Part shown: positions 11,431 through 24,094 of the stretch, in pieces
How positions within the stretch are numbered: position 1 is the stretch's first letter
Layout: the number at the start of each line of letters is the position of its first letter
NCBI GenBank assembly: GCA_010093485.1
Contig: MU001502.1
Span: 950,057 to 1,014,056 of the forward strand
Direction of reading: 5' to 3'
Length of the DNA: 64,000 bases
DNA from: Karstenula rhodostoma CBS 690.94
Lineage: Eukaryota > Ascomycota > Dothideomycetes > Pleosporales > Didymosphaeriaceae
Translations under genes and position numbers: made by a program
Notes under the pieces: model-generated
The model's database searches: none
What the model saw: the letters and a program-made list of their open reading frames with translations, nothing else
Told to the model about the DNA's origin: nothing

Positions 11431-12662
11431 ATATAAAATAGTTTAATCTTTAGTATTTTGAAATAAGGTTTATTTTATCCTTATATTAGTTTTTAAAATA
11501 TAATATTATACTTTTATTTATATACTATTAGTTTAGTAATATTTAGATTTAATTTTTATTATATAGGGGCTTATTCTTTATATAGGTAGTAGTACTTTTT
11601 AACTATATAGTATTATCTATATACTAGGTATTTATCTATAGTAATTAAAGACTTATATTCTAATTTTAAAGCCTATTTATAATTTAATAACTACTTCTTA
11701 CTAGATTTTCTAGTTTAATATTAATTATAGGGATATTCCTAGTTTCTAAATAATATTATTTTAGTAAAAAAGATATTTATATTATTACTTTAAGTAGTTT
11801 TACTCTTATTAGTAAGAAAGGCTTTTTTTTTATTTATAAAAGTAACTTTATACTTTTCTTTTATACTAGAATAATTTACTATTATATATTTTTAAAATTA
11901 TTTTATTATCTTTTTTTAGTTTATACTAACTATCTTTCTTCTATTATTCTAAATATTTATAAACTATATAAATATAATCTTATTTATAAATACTAAAAGG
12001 TTTTTAGTAATTATATTTAATTATATTACTTTAGTAATATAATATATCTCTACTTTAGTAACTACTTAATTATACTTAACTAGTTATATATTCTATTATA
12101 AGATACTCCTTATTAGTTTAAAAGAAACTAGATATCTATTATATATATATTTTTATTTAAATTATTTATTAATTCTAACTATTAGCTTAAGGCTAGATAT
12201 TTACTAGTAAAGTAGTTTATTATAGAGGTAATAGATATACTATAGATATAGTAATATTATTAATTAAATAAATATAATAATTTACTAGATATTTATTTAC
12301 TTTTTTTTATATTTATAGTAATTATTTTTATACTATTTAATATAGATTTTATAATATTCGAGATTTTCTTTAAAGGCCTTTTATCTAGCTATTAATAGTT
12401 TAGATTATTTTATTAGTATTTTAATATTAACTACTAGTATATAGTTAGTAATAACTAGAGTTTTAATAATTACTAGCTATATAATTAATAGAATAGTTAA
12501 ATCTAGATTTATTTTATTCTATATAATATAAGTAGTATATTATATTTATAGTTATATATACTAGTTTATATAGTCTATATAGTTATAGAGTATAATTATT
12601 ATAATATATTATAATTATTAAATTATTATTTTTATATAAAAGAAGATAGTAAGACTTTTAAT
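11431..12662 (-). pseudogene. Copia D1: gag-side region, unlike that of D2
   Basis: Between the end of homology with D2 and the right LTR lies about 1.23 kb that should hold gag on the minus strand. It does not align with the same interval of D2 (about 55,660-56,970) except for a short stretch beside the LTR (AGTAAGACTTTTA). No zinc knuckle or other gag motif could be read with confidence. Either the two copies have different gag modules or one has been replaced. Confidence 0.5.
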
Positions 12663-12950
12663 TATTAGATTTACTATAAATAATAATAGATTACTATAAA
12701 CTATAAATAAGAATAGATTAGTTATATATTATATAATTATATAAATTATAATTATTAATAATTTATTTTAAGTCTAGCTAAGATATATTCTTAAATAGTA
12801 CTTTAATACTCTATACTAGTTCTAATAATATAAAATATTCTAGCCTTTCCTTTTTATATTTACTATTTATTACTACTAGTAGTTATTATAATTTACTATA
12901 ATAGTAAATATACTATACTATAAATAATAATATATACGTGTAATCTAATA
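12663..12950 (-). repeat. D-family LTR, D1 right (5' LTR)
   Basis: 288 bp, aligned with the left LTR. It ends TCTAATA at 12,944-12,950 and retains one CGTG near 12,938. Confidence 0.92.
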
Positions 12951-12955
12951 ATAAT

Positions 12956-13166
12956 AGAATAATAGAAAAAAAAAATATACTTTTTTTTATATATTTTTAA
13001 ACCTATATAACTCTATAAGTAAAGGTATTATAATTATAAAAACTATATAGTTTTAGTATTATAAACTTCCTATTTAATATTAGTATTTAAAAAACTATAT
13101 TAGTAAATAATATTAAAGTTTATTTAATAGGTAAAAACCTAATCTTTTTTTTTAAAAAAGTAAAAA
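12956..13166 (-). other. Short stretch of Gypsy H between D1 and the Tc1 transposon
   Basis: About 210 bases of AT-rich sequence between two insertions. By position it belongs to H, between the integrase (right of 24,655) and the chromodomain part (left of 2,355). No motif is readable in it. Confidence 0.35.
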
Positions 13167-13188
13167 CTTATAACTTTTTAACTAGTAT
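13167..13188 (+). repeat. Left inverted repeat of the Tc1 relic
   Basis: About 22 bases matching 24,634-24,655 in reverse complement. Confidence 0.75.
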
Positions 13189-13414
13189 TAGGAAAAATCT
13201 CGTTTTTTTACTAGCTTAAATAGGTTTACTATTAATTACGTAAGTAATTTTTCGAGATAGACTTCTTACCTAATTATTTTAATATTTAATTTTTAAAATT
13301 TCTATACTAGTTAGATAAGTCCTAATTATATAATATTTTTAGGATAGATTTAATATTAGTAAAATCTTTTAGAAAGAATTTTCTTTATATCTATTTCCTT
13401 AATATAGCTATAAA

Positions 13415-14284
13415 ATAGCTCCTACTCGTTCTAAACTTAAAACTAAAGTTTCTCTTCTTTTAAAAATAAATATCTCTATAAAAAAAATAGCTACTATACT
13501 TAAAAAAAAAAAGAAGTATAGAAAATACTATATAATATATTAGAAAGAAATAAATAAATAATTATAGCCTTAAAAGTATTAGTTTAGATAGAATTAATAA
13601 AACCTCTAATAGAGAAAAAAGAGTTATTAATAGAGACTTAACTAGAAGTTCTAAAAAGGAAAATAGGAGGCTATTATTAGAAAATAATATAGACCTTTCT
13701 ATTAGGGGTTTATAAAGACTATTAAAAAAAAAGGGATATAATATAAATATAGTTAGTAAAAAGCCTATTCTAAATATTTTTAAAACTAAAAATAAACTTA
13801 TTTATATTAAAGAAATTTCTAAAAATTTTTAGAAAAAAAACCTTAATAAGGTTATATTTTCTAATAAAGCTACTATCTAAAAAGAATATAGAAGTAGAAG
13901 GGAATACTATAGAAAAAAGAAAAATTCTAAAATAGAGTCTTAAATAGTTAATTCTAGTAATAAAAGTAAGTCTTTTAAACTTTTTAAATTCTAGAATTAT
14001 AGAGAAAATACTTCTCTATTTTCTATAATTTTACTTTTTTAATAACTATTAAACTAACTAAATTATAGGCTAGAATATAACTATCTAAATTTAGGGATTA
14101 ATTTAGATAGGAGAAAGATCCGAATTAGTTATTCTAAAGACTCTAGAAACTAAAACTAACTTTAAATATAAAATCTATATTAGTAGAATTTTAAATTCTA
14201 TAGTTAAATACTATATTAAAGCTAGTAAGTTTAATAATTCTTTTTTATTTCCTTTTAATTAATTTTTTTATTTATATATATATA
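13415..14284 (+). pseudogene. Tc1/mariner transposase, N-terminal part
   Basis: Plus-strand relic of a Tc1-family DDE transposase. A likely start is ATA (former ATG) at 13,415, followed by GCT CCT ACT CGT. An N-terminal helix-turn-helix segment (KVSLLLKINISIKKIATIL) comes first. Around 13,600-13,680 a second DNA-binding block reads TSNREKRVINRDL and SIRGLQRLLKKKGY. KKPIL and LNKVIFSDKATI follow at about 13,840-13,875, the latter being the first catalytic Asp region (WxxVIFSDE in the family). The frame runs to 14,284, where Gypsy A is inserted, and continues at 24,095. Stops and frame slips make it dead. Confidence 0.85.
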
Positions 14285-14289
14285 TAATA

Positions 14290-14505
14290 TAGTATTAGAT
14301 ATAATATAAAAAGGGAGAAATATAAAAAAATAGAATTAAATTATTCTAGTAAAAGTTTATTATATAAAGTTTCTCTTTTCTCTTTTATAATAAACTATTA
14401 AAATAAGTATTATTATTTTTTTATTTCTACTAAGCTTCCTTTTTATAATAGTCTATTAGATTTACTATTTTTCTAATTTTATATTACTAACTAATTTTTA
14501 TACTA
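14290..14505 (-). repeat. Family A LTR, left (3' LTR of A)
   Basis: Starts TAGTAT, ends ATACTA; preceded by TAATA. Confidence 0.93.
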
Positions 14506-14526
14506 TATTTTTTTTTCTCTTTTTAA
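14506..14526 (-). promoter_or_regulatory. Polypurine tract of Gypsy A
   Basis: An almost pure pyrimidine run on plus (purine on minus) directly inside the 3' LTR. This is the expected plus-strand primer site of an LTR retrotransposon and confirms the orientation. B has the same run at 37,142-37,160. Confidence 0.75.
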
Positions 14527-17500
14527 AATTTAACCCTTAAGCCTCTTAGCTACTATATTACTCTAATTAATTTTAAACTTTATATATTTTATTTTATTTT
14601 AATCTATTTACTTATTTTCTTTTAATTATTTATTATTTTTTCTAAAAGTTTTATTTAGTTTTTTATTTACTTTTCTAGTATTTTAATATCTACTAGCCCT
14701 TTTAGTAGGTTATAATTATATTTAATAATCTATTACTTTTTTATTCTCTAAAATAAAATAATTAAAATTATTTACTAGTACTCTATATATTAGATAGTAA
14801 TAATATAGAAATTTATAGTTTATAAATAACTTTTATCTTCTTTACTAAGCTCTATTAAGAGGCCTATACTTAATTCTAAAATATATAATATTTTAGAATT
14901 TTTTTATTTTTTTTTAACTTAGTTTTAATTTCTTATTAATATTTTTTAATCTTCTAACTCTTTTATCCTAACTCTCTTTTAGCTTTTTTTTATTAAAATT
15001 TTTTTTTTTTTTTAATTTTCTTTACTTACTTTTTTACTTTTTATTTCTTTTTTAATATTTTTTTATTAACTCCTCTTTTTCCTTTCTACTATAGCTACTA
15101 TTAATTATACTATTAGTAGAACTACTATTAATATTACTAGAAATAGTAATAAAAAATCTAGTAGTAGAAATAGTAATAACTTATTATATTATAGTTTTAG
15201 TAATAATTTAAAAGCTAATCTTTATATCTATCCCTTTAAGTCTACTAAAAAGTATATTATTAAATAGTATAAATTATTTTAATTACTTTTTACTTTTATT
15301 TTATTTTTATTTACTTTTTTTTAGTTTAAGTAAAAATTTATTAAAAGAAAAATTATAATTTTTTTTATAATTTTATTTATTTTATTTATTAGTTTAGTAT
15401 ATAAGGTATTACTCTTAGTTCTATCCTTTATATTATAAATATTTATAAAAATAATAGATTTATAAATTTTATTATCTAGAACTTTAATATTAGTAATATT
15501 AAGATAGAGACTATTACTAAATTTTTTAATCTAAATACTAAAAATATTTTTTTTAAATATAATTACTATAATATTAATACTAATATAAGTATTTAATATA
15601 TTACTAATACTATTTACTTTTCTTTTTTTTTTCTAACTAATTATTATTATATTTACTACTAGAACTACTTAGATAGGGTTAAGCTTTATTTTAGAAATAT
15701 ATATAGTATTTTTTATATTAGAAGTAAGTTATTAAACTAGAATACCTATAATAAGTATTAGATAAATAGTAATTATATTTTCTATTTTTTTTATTATAAA
15801 TCTTAGTTCTAATTTTATATTACCTCTACTCTATTAACCTCTTTTTAAGAAAACTAACTAATTCTAGCTCTAGTTTTTTAATTACTAATATTATTTTAGC
15901 TACTAATATTCTTTCTACTAAAATAATATATACTTAGACTTTATTTATATAAGTTTCTAAGACTATTTTTATTCTAAATATCCCTATTAATAATAAACCT
16001 TTAGAGTTTTATTTTATTATATTTTAAAACTATAGTTCTCTTTTTTTTAAGGCTTTTACTAATTTAGTTTAATAACTTTCTAGAGATTTATTTTATTTTT
16101 ATTATAGTTTAGTTTTTTTTTTTTTAAATTTTAATTCTTTTATATAGATTACTTTTTCTTTATACTCTAATTATAATTTATTTATTTCTAACTCTTTTAT
16201 ATACTTTAATTTTCTATTTTAAAATACTATTTTTTTTTAATCTTAATTATTCTCTAGTTTAACTCGCTCTTAAGAAAAAAGTTTTACTTTTTAGTTTATT
16301 AATTTCTTATTTAGTAGTTTACCTCTTTAGCCCTAATTATTTTCTAGATTTTAATAAAATTATTTTTATACTAGTTTTCTTCTTTATTATTTTAAAGTTA
16401 CTAGTAGTTTTAATTCTATTAAATTTTTAACTAGTTATTATCTTTCTTATATTACTAAAAACTCTAATAAAAAAAATAAAAATTTTCTTTTTTCCTCTTT
16501 AGTAATAGTTTTTTAGCTAGTATTTAATTCTAAATTTATTTCTTTTCTTTTTTTTACTTTTTTAAAAATATAGACTTTTTTTATTATTTATTTTTTTTAT
16601 AAATTTTTTTTTTTATACTATTTATTTATTTCTTTTATATCTCCTCTTTATTTTCTTTAAAACCCTATTAAGTATTTTACTTTTTTTATTTTTTTTTTTT
16701 TTTTTTTACTAATTATTTATAGTTAGCTTTTCTAATACTTTATTAGATTAAGAAATAATTAGTTTAATTTAATATTAAATTTAGAAGTAGATATATCTAT
16801 ATTTATATCTAAATTAAAAGTTTTTTTTTTTTATAAAATAATTATTTTTAGTAAACTATCTTTTATCTATATTACTAGTATAATTATCTATTAAAACTTT
16901 TTTTTTTTTTTTTTAAGTTTAACTCTAATTACTCCTTTCTCTTTTTAACTACTTAATACCTAGATAATTTATATACTTTTAGTATTAATTAGTAAAAGTT
17001 AATTAGTAGATTTTTAAATATTATTTTTATTTTTTCTTTTAAAACCTAAGTTTTATTATTAGGGCTAAGCTTATAGAACCTTTTAAGGTAATTACTATAT
17101 ATTATATATTAAAAAAATACTCTATTTAATTTTTCTAGCTAGTAATATAACTATTTAGAATAGTTAATAATAATTTAGTAAGGACTAAGCTATTTATTAT
17201 ATATTTTTATAATAGTAAACTTATTAATTACTTTAATAGAATTCTAAATTAGTACTAAATTACTTTTAGTAAAACTTTATTAAAATATTTTAGTAAAATT
17301 CTATTATTTTACTTCTTTTAAGCGCCTTTTTTTTAATTTAAAAAGTATTTTTAATAGTTTATCCCCTCTCTATTCTAATTATTTTACTTTTAAAATAAAA
17401 AAATCTAATTAATTTTTAATCTCTATTTATAGTAAGATTTACTAGCTTTTAATTACTAGCTCTATAGGTAGAATTAGCTAGATACTAGTAATTATCTCTA

Positions 17501-19229
17501 TAAATACTAAGTTTATACTTTAATATATTAAAACTCTTTTAGCCTAAATTATAATAGGTAAATTTTTTTTCTAGTTATTTTTTAACTTTATAAAGACTAT
17601 AATAAGTAATTAATAGCCTCTTTCTACTAGTTTTTATACTTTTAAATTATAAAATAATATCTAGATTATATATATACTATAGTATTTAGCTAGAGCTTTA
17701 ACTATTAATTTATTTTTAGGCCCCCTATTTATATTTAGCTAGGGAAATACTTCTTACCTATATATAATATTTTTATATAAAATTTTTATAATACTCTCTA
17801 AATCTACTCTTACTAGTATTCTAGTCTTAGATAATCTAGATATATACTTTTTTACTACTACTAAAAATAATTTCTAATACTTATTTATTAATATATAGGT
17901 AATATTAATAGTCTATTACTTAAATAAAATTCTAGAATTATTAATTTTTAGACTAGTTTTTATCTAATTACCTTATTTTATAATATAAACTATATATTTT
18001 TATAGTTTTATTTAGATAGTTTTAAACTAGCCCTTTTATTAAAACTAAAACTAAATTATTATATTTATAGCTTAAATATCTTTATAGTAGAGATATTAAT
18101 AAATCTTCTAAATTAAAGTTTTTTATATATTTAGATTATTAATAATCTATTAGATTATTAAATTTAGAATTTATTTTTTAAATAATAGTTTTATTTTTAT
18201 AAAAAAGCCTTAGACTCTTTTTATTTATAAAAGGTAATTCTTTTTTATAATTAGTTTATTAGGTTACTTTCTAGATAATAGAAACTTAGTTATCTCTTTT
18301 AACTTTTTTAAAAAGTTATTACTAAGAATCTAGGCCTTTTATAGGGTAAAACTTAATCTATTATTATACTTTTCTATTATATAATTTATAAAAAGGCCTA
18401 AATTTTTCTTTAGTTTTTTTAGAATTATTTATTTTTTTTATTATAGATACCTTAATAACCTATTAGTAATTATATTATATTTTCTAGATCTATAAATAAT
18501 TTTAAAGTTCTAGAATAAAATAGTCTCTAGTTAGTAATTTATAACTAATCTAAAAAGGTCTATAGAGGACTAATTAAATTATAAAATTAAAATAGTAGTA
18601 TTTATTTTAATAATAAATTAAATTCTATATAAATATAATATAAACTTTTTAAATATCTATATTACTATTTTATATTCTAATTTAGTTAAATACTATTTTA
18701 ATTTAGTTTTAAACTATAGAGTATTTTTAAATTAAATAGAGTAGTATTTTTTATTCTCTTTTATTTATTTAATATATATACCTCCTCTCTATATACTTAT
18801 ATCTATATAAAGAAAAATCTAGTACCCTAATTTATAATTTAGGATTATTAAAACTAGAATAGTAGTAATACTTTTTTTTAGAATTTTTATTAATTATTTT
18901 TTAGTATTTCTCTATATTTATTTCTAGTCCTTTCTTATTAGCCTATATAATAGCCTTACTTTAATAGAAAAGTAGAAAATTTATTACTAATAGTAAGTAT
19001 AAATTCTAATAAACTATTATACTTTATTTATATTATTATATTCTTTTTAGACTAAATTTTTTTTTACTTTCTTTTCTTATAGTAATTACCTATTAGGGGA
19101 GACTTTATAACTAATAATTTCTATTTAATTTATTTTCTAAAATAATTTTATTTTTAATACTATAGTATAGGTTCTCTCTAGATTTACTAATACCCTATTA
19201 AGTTAGATAATATATTTAAAAATAAATTA
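14527..19229 (-). pseudogene. Gypsy A: 3' pol region (RNase H and integrase expected)
   Basis: This 4.7-kb stretch lies between the RT palm and the 3' LTR, so RNase H and integrase are expected here on the minus strand. Decay is heavy and I could not read a catalytic motif with confidence. Parts up to about 17,130 recur in B (57,264-60,770). A trace of coding periodicity remains (for example near 17,700-17,900) but I assign no domain. Pyrimidine-rich runs (15,000-15,070, 16,590-16,700) are A/G-rich on the coding strand. Confidence 0.5.
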
Positions 19230-19640
19230 CTAGATTCTAAATAGAGTCTCTTTATTATTATAGATTAATTTTAGTCTAGCTAATATAATATTATTAATAA
19301 AAGGCGAGATATTAGGAAACTACCTCTAAAGAATTATTAATATAAATTTCTAAAAGACTTCTAGTAAATTAATTACCCCTATAAATAGAGTATAGTATTT
19401 TATTAAACTAATAGATATTTAAAAGGTAGTTATATCTCTTAAAACTATATATAGGGGGATCTAGTTAAACTCTAAAAATAAATTAAATAGTAAATAAATT
19501 ACTTTATCTCTAATTTTTTTTAAAAATTTATTAGTTAATAGTAGTAGATTTATATCTCGCTCTAAAACTTTATTATATAACTAAATATTATTAATTAACT
19601 AATATTTTTTATCCTTCTTTAGTATAAGAAACTAAGAATT
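19230..19640 (-). pseudogene. Gypsy A: reverse transcriptase palm relic
   Basis: Minus-strand reading gives ordered Ty3/Gypsy RT motifs. KEGxKILVN lies at about 19,605-19,620, ERDINLLLLTN (from ...PLPLIN) near 19,530-19,560, and FNLFLEFN-IPL (from FDL..GFNQIPL) near 19,465-19,490. RDITTF and IxxGVIN follow near 19,390-19,440. The active site FINNIILA at about 19,279-19,303 is the RIP-changed FIDD-type box, with both Asp read as Asn. FIDD in place of YVDD is known in a group of fungal Gypsy elements. Confidence 0.85.
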
Positions 19641-20685
19641 TTAATACTAATTATTATATATTTTAAAAACTTATTAGTTAATCTAATCCTTAATTATTTT
19701 ATATACTATAAGGAGTAGTTTTTTTAAATAGTTAAATTCTTTTACCTACTAGATTTTATATAGTAGGGTTTAAATCTAATAGAGAGGTATAATATTCTTA
19801 CTAATTATAATTATTTTTTAAAATTTCTAGATAAGAATTACTTTCTAATAGAATATTAACTTATATATTAGTATAACTTTATTAGATAAAAGCTAGTTTT
19901 CTATATTTATTTTTTTTAATTATTCTAGAGTTAATTATTATTCTTTTAAAAAACTTATATATCTAGACTTAAAAATTTCTAAATATATATTTTACTATAG
20001 TCTCTAAAGACTTATTACTACTAGCTATTATTTAATAGCTCTTTCTCTCTAGTCTAGCCTTTTAATTTTTAAAAATTAATTACTTTTTAACTAGTTTACT
20101 AGTTTTATTTTATCTACTATCCTTTTATATATTATAAAAAAGGCCCTTAACTCTTTATTAACTATTTTCTAATACTCTTTTACTTATTATTTTAGTAGTT
20201 TCTACCTACTTACTTTTTATTTATTCTATTTATTCTCTATTTTCTTATTACTAATATATATAATATTAGAATTTACCTTTATTAAATATATTTCTTTAGT
20301 AAATATATTTACTAGATATTTTTTAAATCCTTATTACTTTACTTATAATTTAATAATAAAGATATATCTAATTTAAAAAATAAAATTATTTTTTTTTATT
20401 TATTAAAATAACCCTATAAAGATAATATTCTATTAGAGTAAATTTTAATATTAACTAAGCTACTATTATAAAGGGGATATTTAGAATAATAGGCCTTTAG
20501 ATATTTTATATAATTTTAAAATAAGTAGAACTAGATACTAATCTAATTTAAAGTAAAATATTATAAATAATTTCTATATACTTATCTAGGTCTCTATTTA
20601 TTTCTACTATCCCTAATTATTTTTTAATAAATAAGTAGTTCTAATTTTAGTTCTAGATTATAATATTTAATACCTTAATAGTAGT

Positions 20686-20842
20686 TACTATACCCTTTCT
20701 AGTTAGCCTATATATAGATACTAGGCGCGCCTTAGTTACTTTTTTAGTCCCCCTTTATTTATATATTAGTAAAGTATAATATACCTTTTTATCCCCTCTA
20801 CTTTATTAAGTTACCCTACCTTATAGTGAATCTCTATAATAT
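20686..20842 (+). mobile_element. Truncated G retroposon (G-c, 157 bp)
   Basis: It starts TACTATACCC and ends CTCTATAATAT, flanked by AATAGTAGT at 20,677-20,685 and 20,843-20,851. It keeps GGCGCGCC and one GTGAA. Confidence 0.88.
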
Positions 20843-23394
20843 AATAGTAGTATATTATATAATATTTAACTCTAATCTAGAGTTAAGTAATACCTTATAG
20901 TAGCTTTCTAGAATTATAATAAAATAGATAGATAACTTAGCTAAAATACTCTAAATACCTATCTACTTCTCTAGTTTAATTCTACTTTTAAAATCTATTT
21001 TATCTACTATTTTTTAGTATTTATTTTCTACTTCCCTAATAGTATATTAGATAGTCTATATTATATTTTTTTATATAATCTAGTATAGGCTAGGGTATAA
21101 TTTCTCTACTATTATTTTAGATAGAATTATAATTTTATATAGATAATTCTAACTTTACTACCCTATTAGAATTTCTAATTAATATAACTTAATAAAGATA
21201 TAACTAGAAAAATTTTATTATAATAAATTATTAGACTTCTTCTTCTTCTTTATAAATAATTACTATATTTTCTAATAAAGTTCTTTCTAAAAGAAAATTA
21301 ATTCTACTATAATTTTTTTTACTTTTTAAATAAGGATAGCTATAAAAATAGAATTAGTATTTAAAATATTAATAAAAACTATAAGTTTTTTATTTAATAG
21401 GAAAATAAAAACTATTTAGCTCCTTTTTTTTTTCTAGTTACTTTTAATTCTAGTATATTTTAAACCTACTCTCTCTTTATTTTTATAGACTTAAAAGCCT
21501 ATTAGTTTACCTCTATAATTATAGCTTATAGTACTAATTCCTTATTATCTATTTTAAGTAGGGGAAACCCTAAATAAAACTTTTTAATTAGAAGTTAAAA
21601 GTTAATTCTAATTTTTTTTTTTTTAAAAGTCTTTTATTTAAATTACTACTATAGATTTACTTATTCTAGAACTAGTTATTTTTTTAAAAGCTAATTAAAT
21701 AGTTTATTTCTAAGGGCCTTTCTTTTATATTTTTATTCTAGTAGTATTTATCTCTTTAATTATATTTATCTTTTCTCCTTAATACGAAATTTCTAATAGG
21801 GTTATATAGAATACTTTAGTCTTATATATTATATTAATTTCTAGTTTCTAGTTACTTTATTTACTACTTATTAATCTAAAGTTTAATTAGTCTAATTTAT
21901 ATTTAAAGTTAGTAGAAGCTTTTTTATTTTCTAAACTAGAAATTTAGTTAAAATTCTTTTCTAAATCCTTATTACTAATATTAAAATACTATTTTATTTT
22001 AAAAATAAAATACTATAACTATATATCTCTTTAGAATTATAATATAGGCCCTCTAAATTACTTAAACTAAAGGTATTTTAAACTATAGTAGAAATTAAAA
22101 AACTAAATTTTAGTATTAAAAACTTTATAATACTAGTTTTTTTTAATAAGTCTTTACTACTAAAAATATTCTTTTATATTATAAATACTCTCTCTATAGG
22201 TTCTATAACTCTAGACTTTATATTTCTAATTATAAATTATCTAGATACTAGTACTAGAATTAATAATTAGATAATAAAAACTTTTAAATAACCTATTATT
22301 CTATTCTATATAAAGGATTAAACCTATTAACTTATTAAAAATATATTAGTTATTAGTTAGCTTACTAAAAATTAAACTAGTAGTAATAAATATAAATATT
22401 TTCTACTATTAGTATTCTTTTATTATTAAAATAAGCCCTTCTATTTTTATAATAATTTTTTAAATTTATATATCTATTTTTTTTTTTACCTTTTATTATT
22501 ACTTAGAGTTTTCCTTTTTTTTTATTTCTTAAAGAACTTTTAGGGCGGTAAGATAATTAGAATTATAAGTAAAATAGTTTTAGAGTAAATTAAATTTATA
22601 ATTACTTAGTATTTATTCTACTATATAGCCTAAATAGTTTTATTCTAATCTCTATATTATTATAGAAAGTTATATATTTTTTATACCTAATAGGTATTTA
22701 TATTTCTATTTTTTAGGTAATTTTCTATTAGTATTCTATATATTACTATAGTTTTATTATTCTAGCTATAACCTCTAAAGAAGAGAATTTCTATTTTTAA
22801 TTATATAATTTATAATTAAATAAGAATAGCTTAGATATAGCTATTAAATTTATAGAAGTAATTATTTAATAAAATAAATTATTAGTTTACTTTATTTAGC
22901 TAGCTCTCTAGATAGGCCCTAGTTAACTTTTAATACTTAGAATCTATTAATAAGTATTTAAAGTAAAGTATCTTCTAGAATTTATTCTAATATATACTAG
23001 AATTTCTATATATTAATAGTTTTATAATATTTCTTTAGTAAGTTCTAGAATAGAAATAAAATAGTTTTTATTTTTTTAACTTATTACTCTATTTTATACC
23101 TTCTATTTAGAAATTATAGTTCTCTAGAAATATAGTAATATTAATACTACTAAAATTTAGTATATTACTATTACTTAGACTAGAAATAAACTAAATTATA
23201 GTTTTCTTTTAGAAATTTTTTTTTTTTTTTTACTTTTTCTATTAGTAAACTACTTTTTCTTTTCTATTTTATCTAAAAAGTAATTACTAATACCCTAGCT
23301 TATCTAGTCTATATTACTTTTAATAGGGGTAAATAGATTTACTAGAATATAATAAAAGCTATATAGATTTATATTTTCTAGTATACTTTTTAAA

Positions 23395-23399
<5 letters not shown>

Positions 23400-23450
<51 letters not shown>
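23400..23450. repeat. Poly(T) run of about 50 bases
   Basis: An uninterrupted T run inside the leader of Gypsy A. The homologous place in C (about 57-75) and B (about 63,208-63,222) is shorter, so its length is variable or unreliable in assembly. Confidence 0.95.
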
Positions 23451-23453
<3 letters not shown>

Positions 23454-23871
23454 TAGTATTCTTTATTCTTTAGTAATCCTACTTTAGGTAACTAAGTTAT
23501 AACTTTTTACTTAAATAAAATTTATTACTAATACTTTACCTTTTTATTTTCCTTCTAACTTAATTATTACTTAAACTATAATTATTTAGAATTTATTATA
23601 TCTACTTTTTTTTAGGGTCTAGTAGTTACTTAAAAGTCTACTAGTTTATTATTTAAGTATTTTAAATAGTTACTTAAAAGTCTATTATTTTATTATTCTT
23701 TCTAAATACTAGATAACTATTTAAAAGTCTATTAGTCTATTATATTTTCTTTCTAACTATTTAATAATTATTTAAAAATCTACTAGATAGATTTTATTAG
23801 TTTTTTAAATTTTATTTACTTAACTTTCTTATATTCTTTTAAAGTAGTTCTATATCCCTTACTAAAAATTA

Positions 23872-24089
23872 TAGTATTAGATATAGTATAAAAAGAAAGA
23901 AATATAAAAAAATAAAATTAAGTTATTTTAATAAAAGTTTATTATATAAAGTTTCTTTTTTTTCTTTTATAATAGACTATTAGAGTAAGTATTATTTTTC
24001 TCTTTTATTTCTATTAAACTTCCTTTTTATAATAGCCTATTAGGCCTACTATTTCTTTAATTCTATATTACTAGTTAATTCTTATACTA
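23872..24089 (-). repeat. Family A LTR, right (5' LTR of A)
   Basis: 218 bp, TAGTAT...ATACTA, followed by the duplication TAATA. Confidence 0.93.
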
Positions 24090-24094
24090 TAATA

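Larger units (their letters stand above)
2360..12950 (-). mobile_element. Ty1/Copia element D1, near-complete but filled with insertions
   Basis: Two 288-bp LTRs (2,360-2,647 and 12,663-12,950) start TATTAGA and end TCTAATA. The flanks ATAGT (2,355-2,359) and ATAAT (12,951-12,955) fit one 5-bp duplication with a G-to-A RIP change. Coding is on the minus strand: RNase H lies next to the left LTR, RT at about 5,060-6,700, the integrase zinc region near 10,500-10,640, and a gag region before the right LTR. It carries E1 (3,034-5,060, with a short G copy inside), G1 (6,862-8,257), G2 (8,678-9,937) and another short G copy (10,672-10,848). It lies inside Gypsy H. The sister copy is D2. Confidence 0.9.
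19641..23871 (-). pseudogene. Gypsy A: 5' region (gag and protease expected)
   Basis: Between the RT and the 5' LTR. Gag and protease should lie here on the minus strand, but I could not identify a zinc knuckle or the protease Asp motif. The stretch from about 20,955 leftward to the LTR is shared with B (60,770-63,643). The last 500 bases next to the LTR are the leader also present in copy C. Confidence 0.5.
14290..24089 (-). mobile_element. Complete Ty3/Gypsy element A
   Basis: Its LTRs lie at 14,290-14,505 (216 bp) and 23,872-24,089 (218 bp). The identical 5-bp duplication TAATA sits at 14,285-14,289 and 24,090-24,094. Orientation is minus: RT motifs read on the minus strand, and a polypurine tract on minus abuts the left LTR. 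It is 9.8 kb including a 157-bp G copy (20,686-20,842). A T-rich homopolymer lies near the 5' end (23,400-23,450). Relatives here are B, C and X. B lacks the segment equivalent to about 17,131-20,955, which holds RT. Confidence 0.93.

Noticed and set aside
14500..18000. Purine/pyrimidine-rich runs in A as promoters or genes of the host
   Set aside because: The same runs recur at the same place in B, so they belong to the retroelement, and no host-like motif is present.
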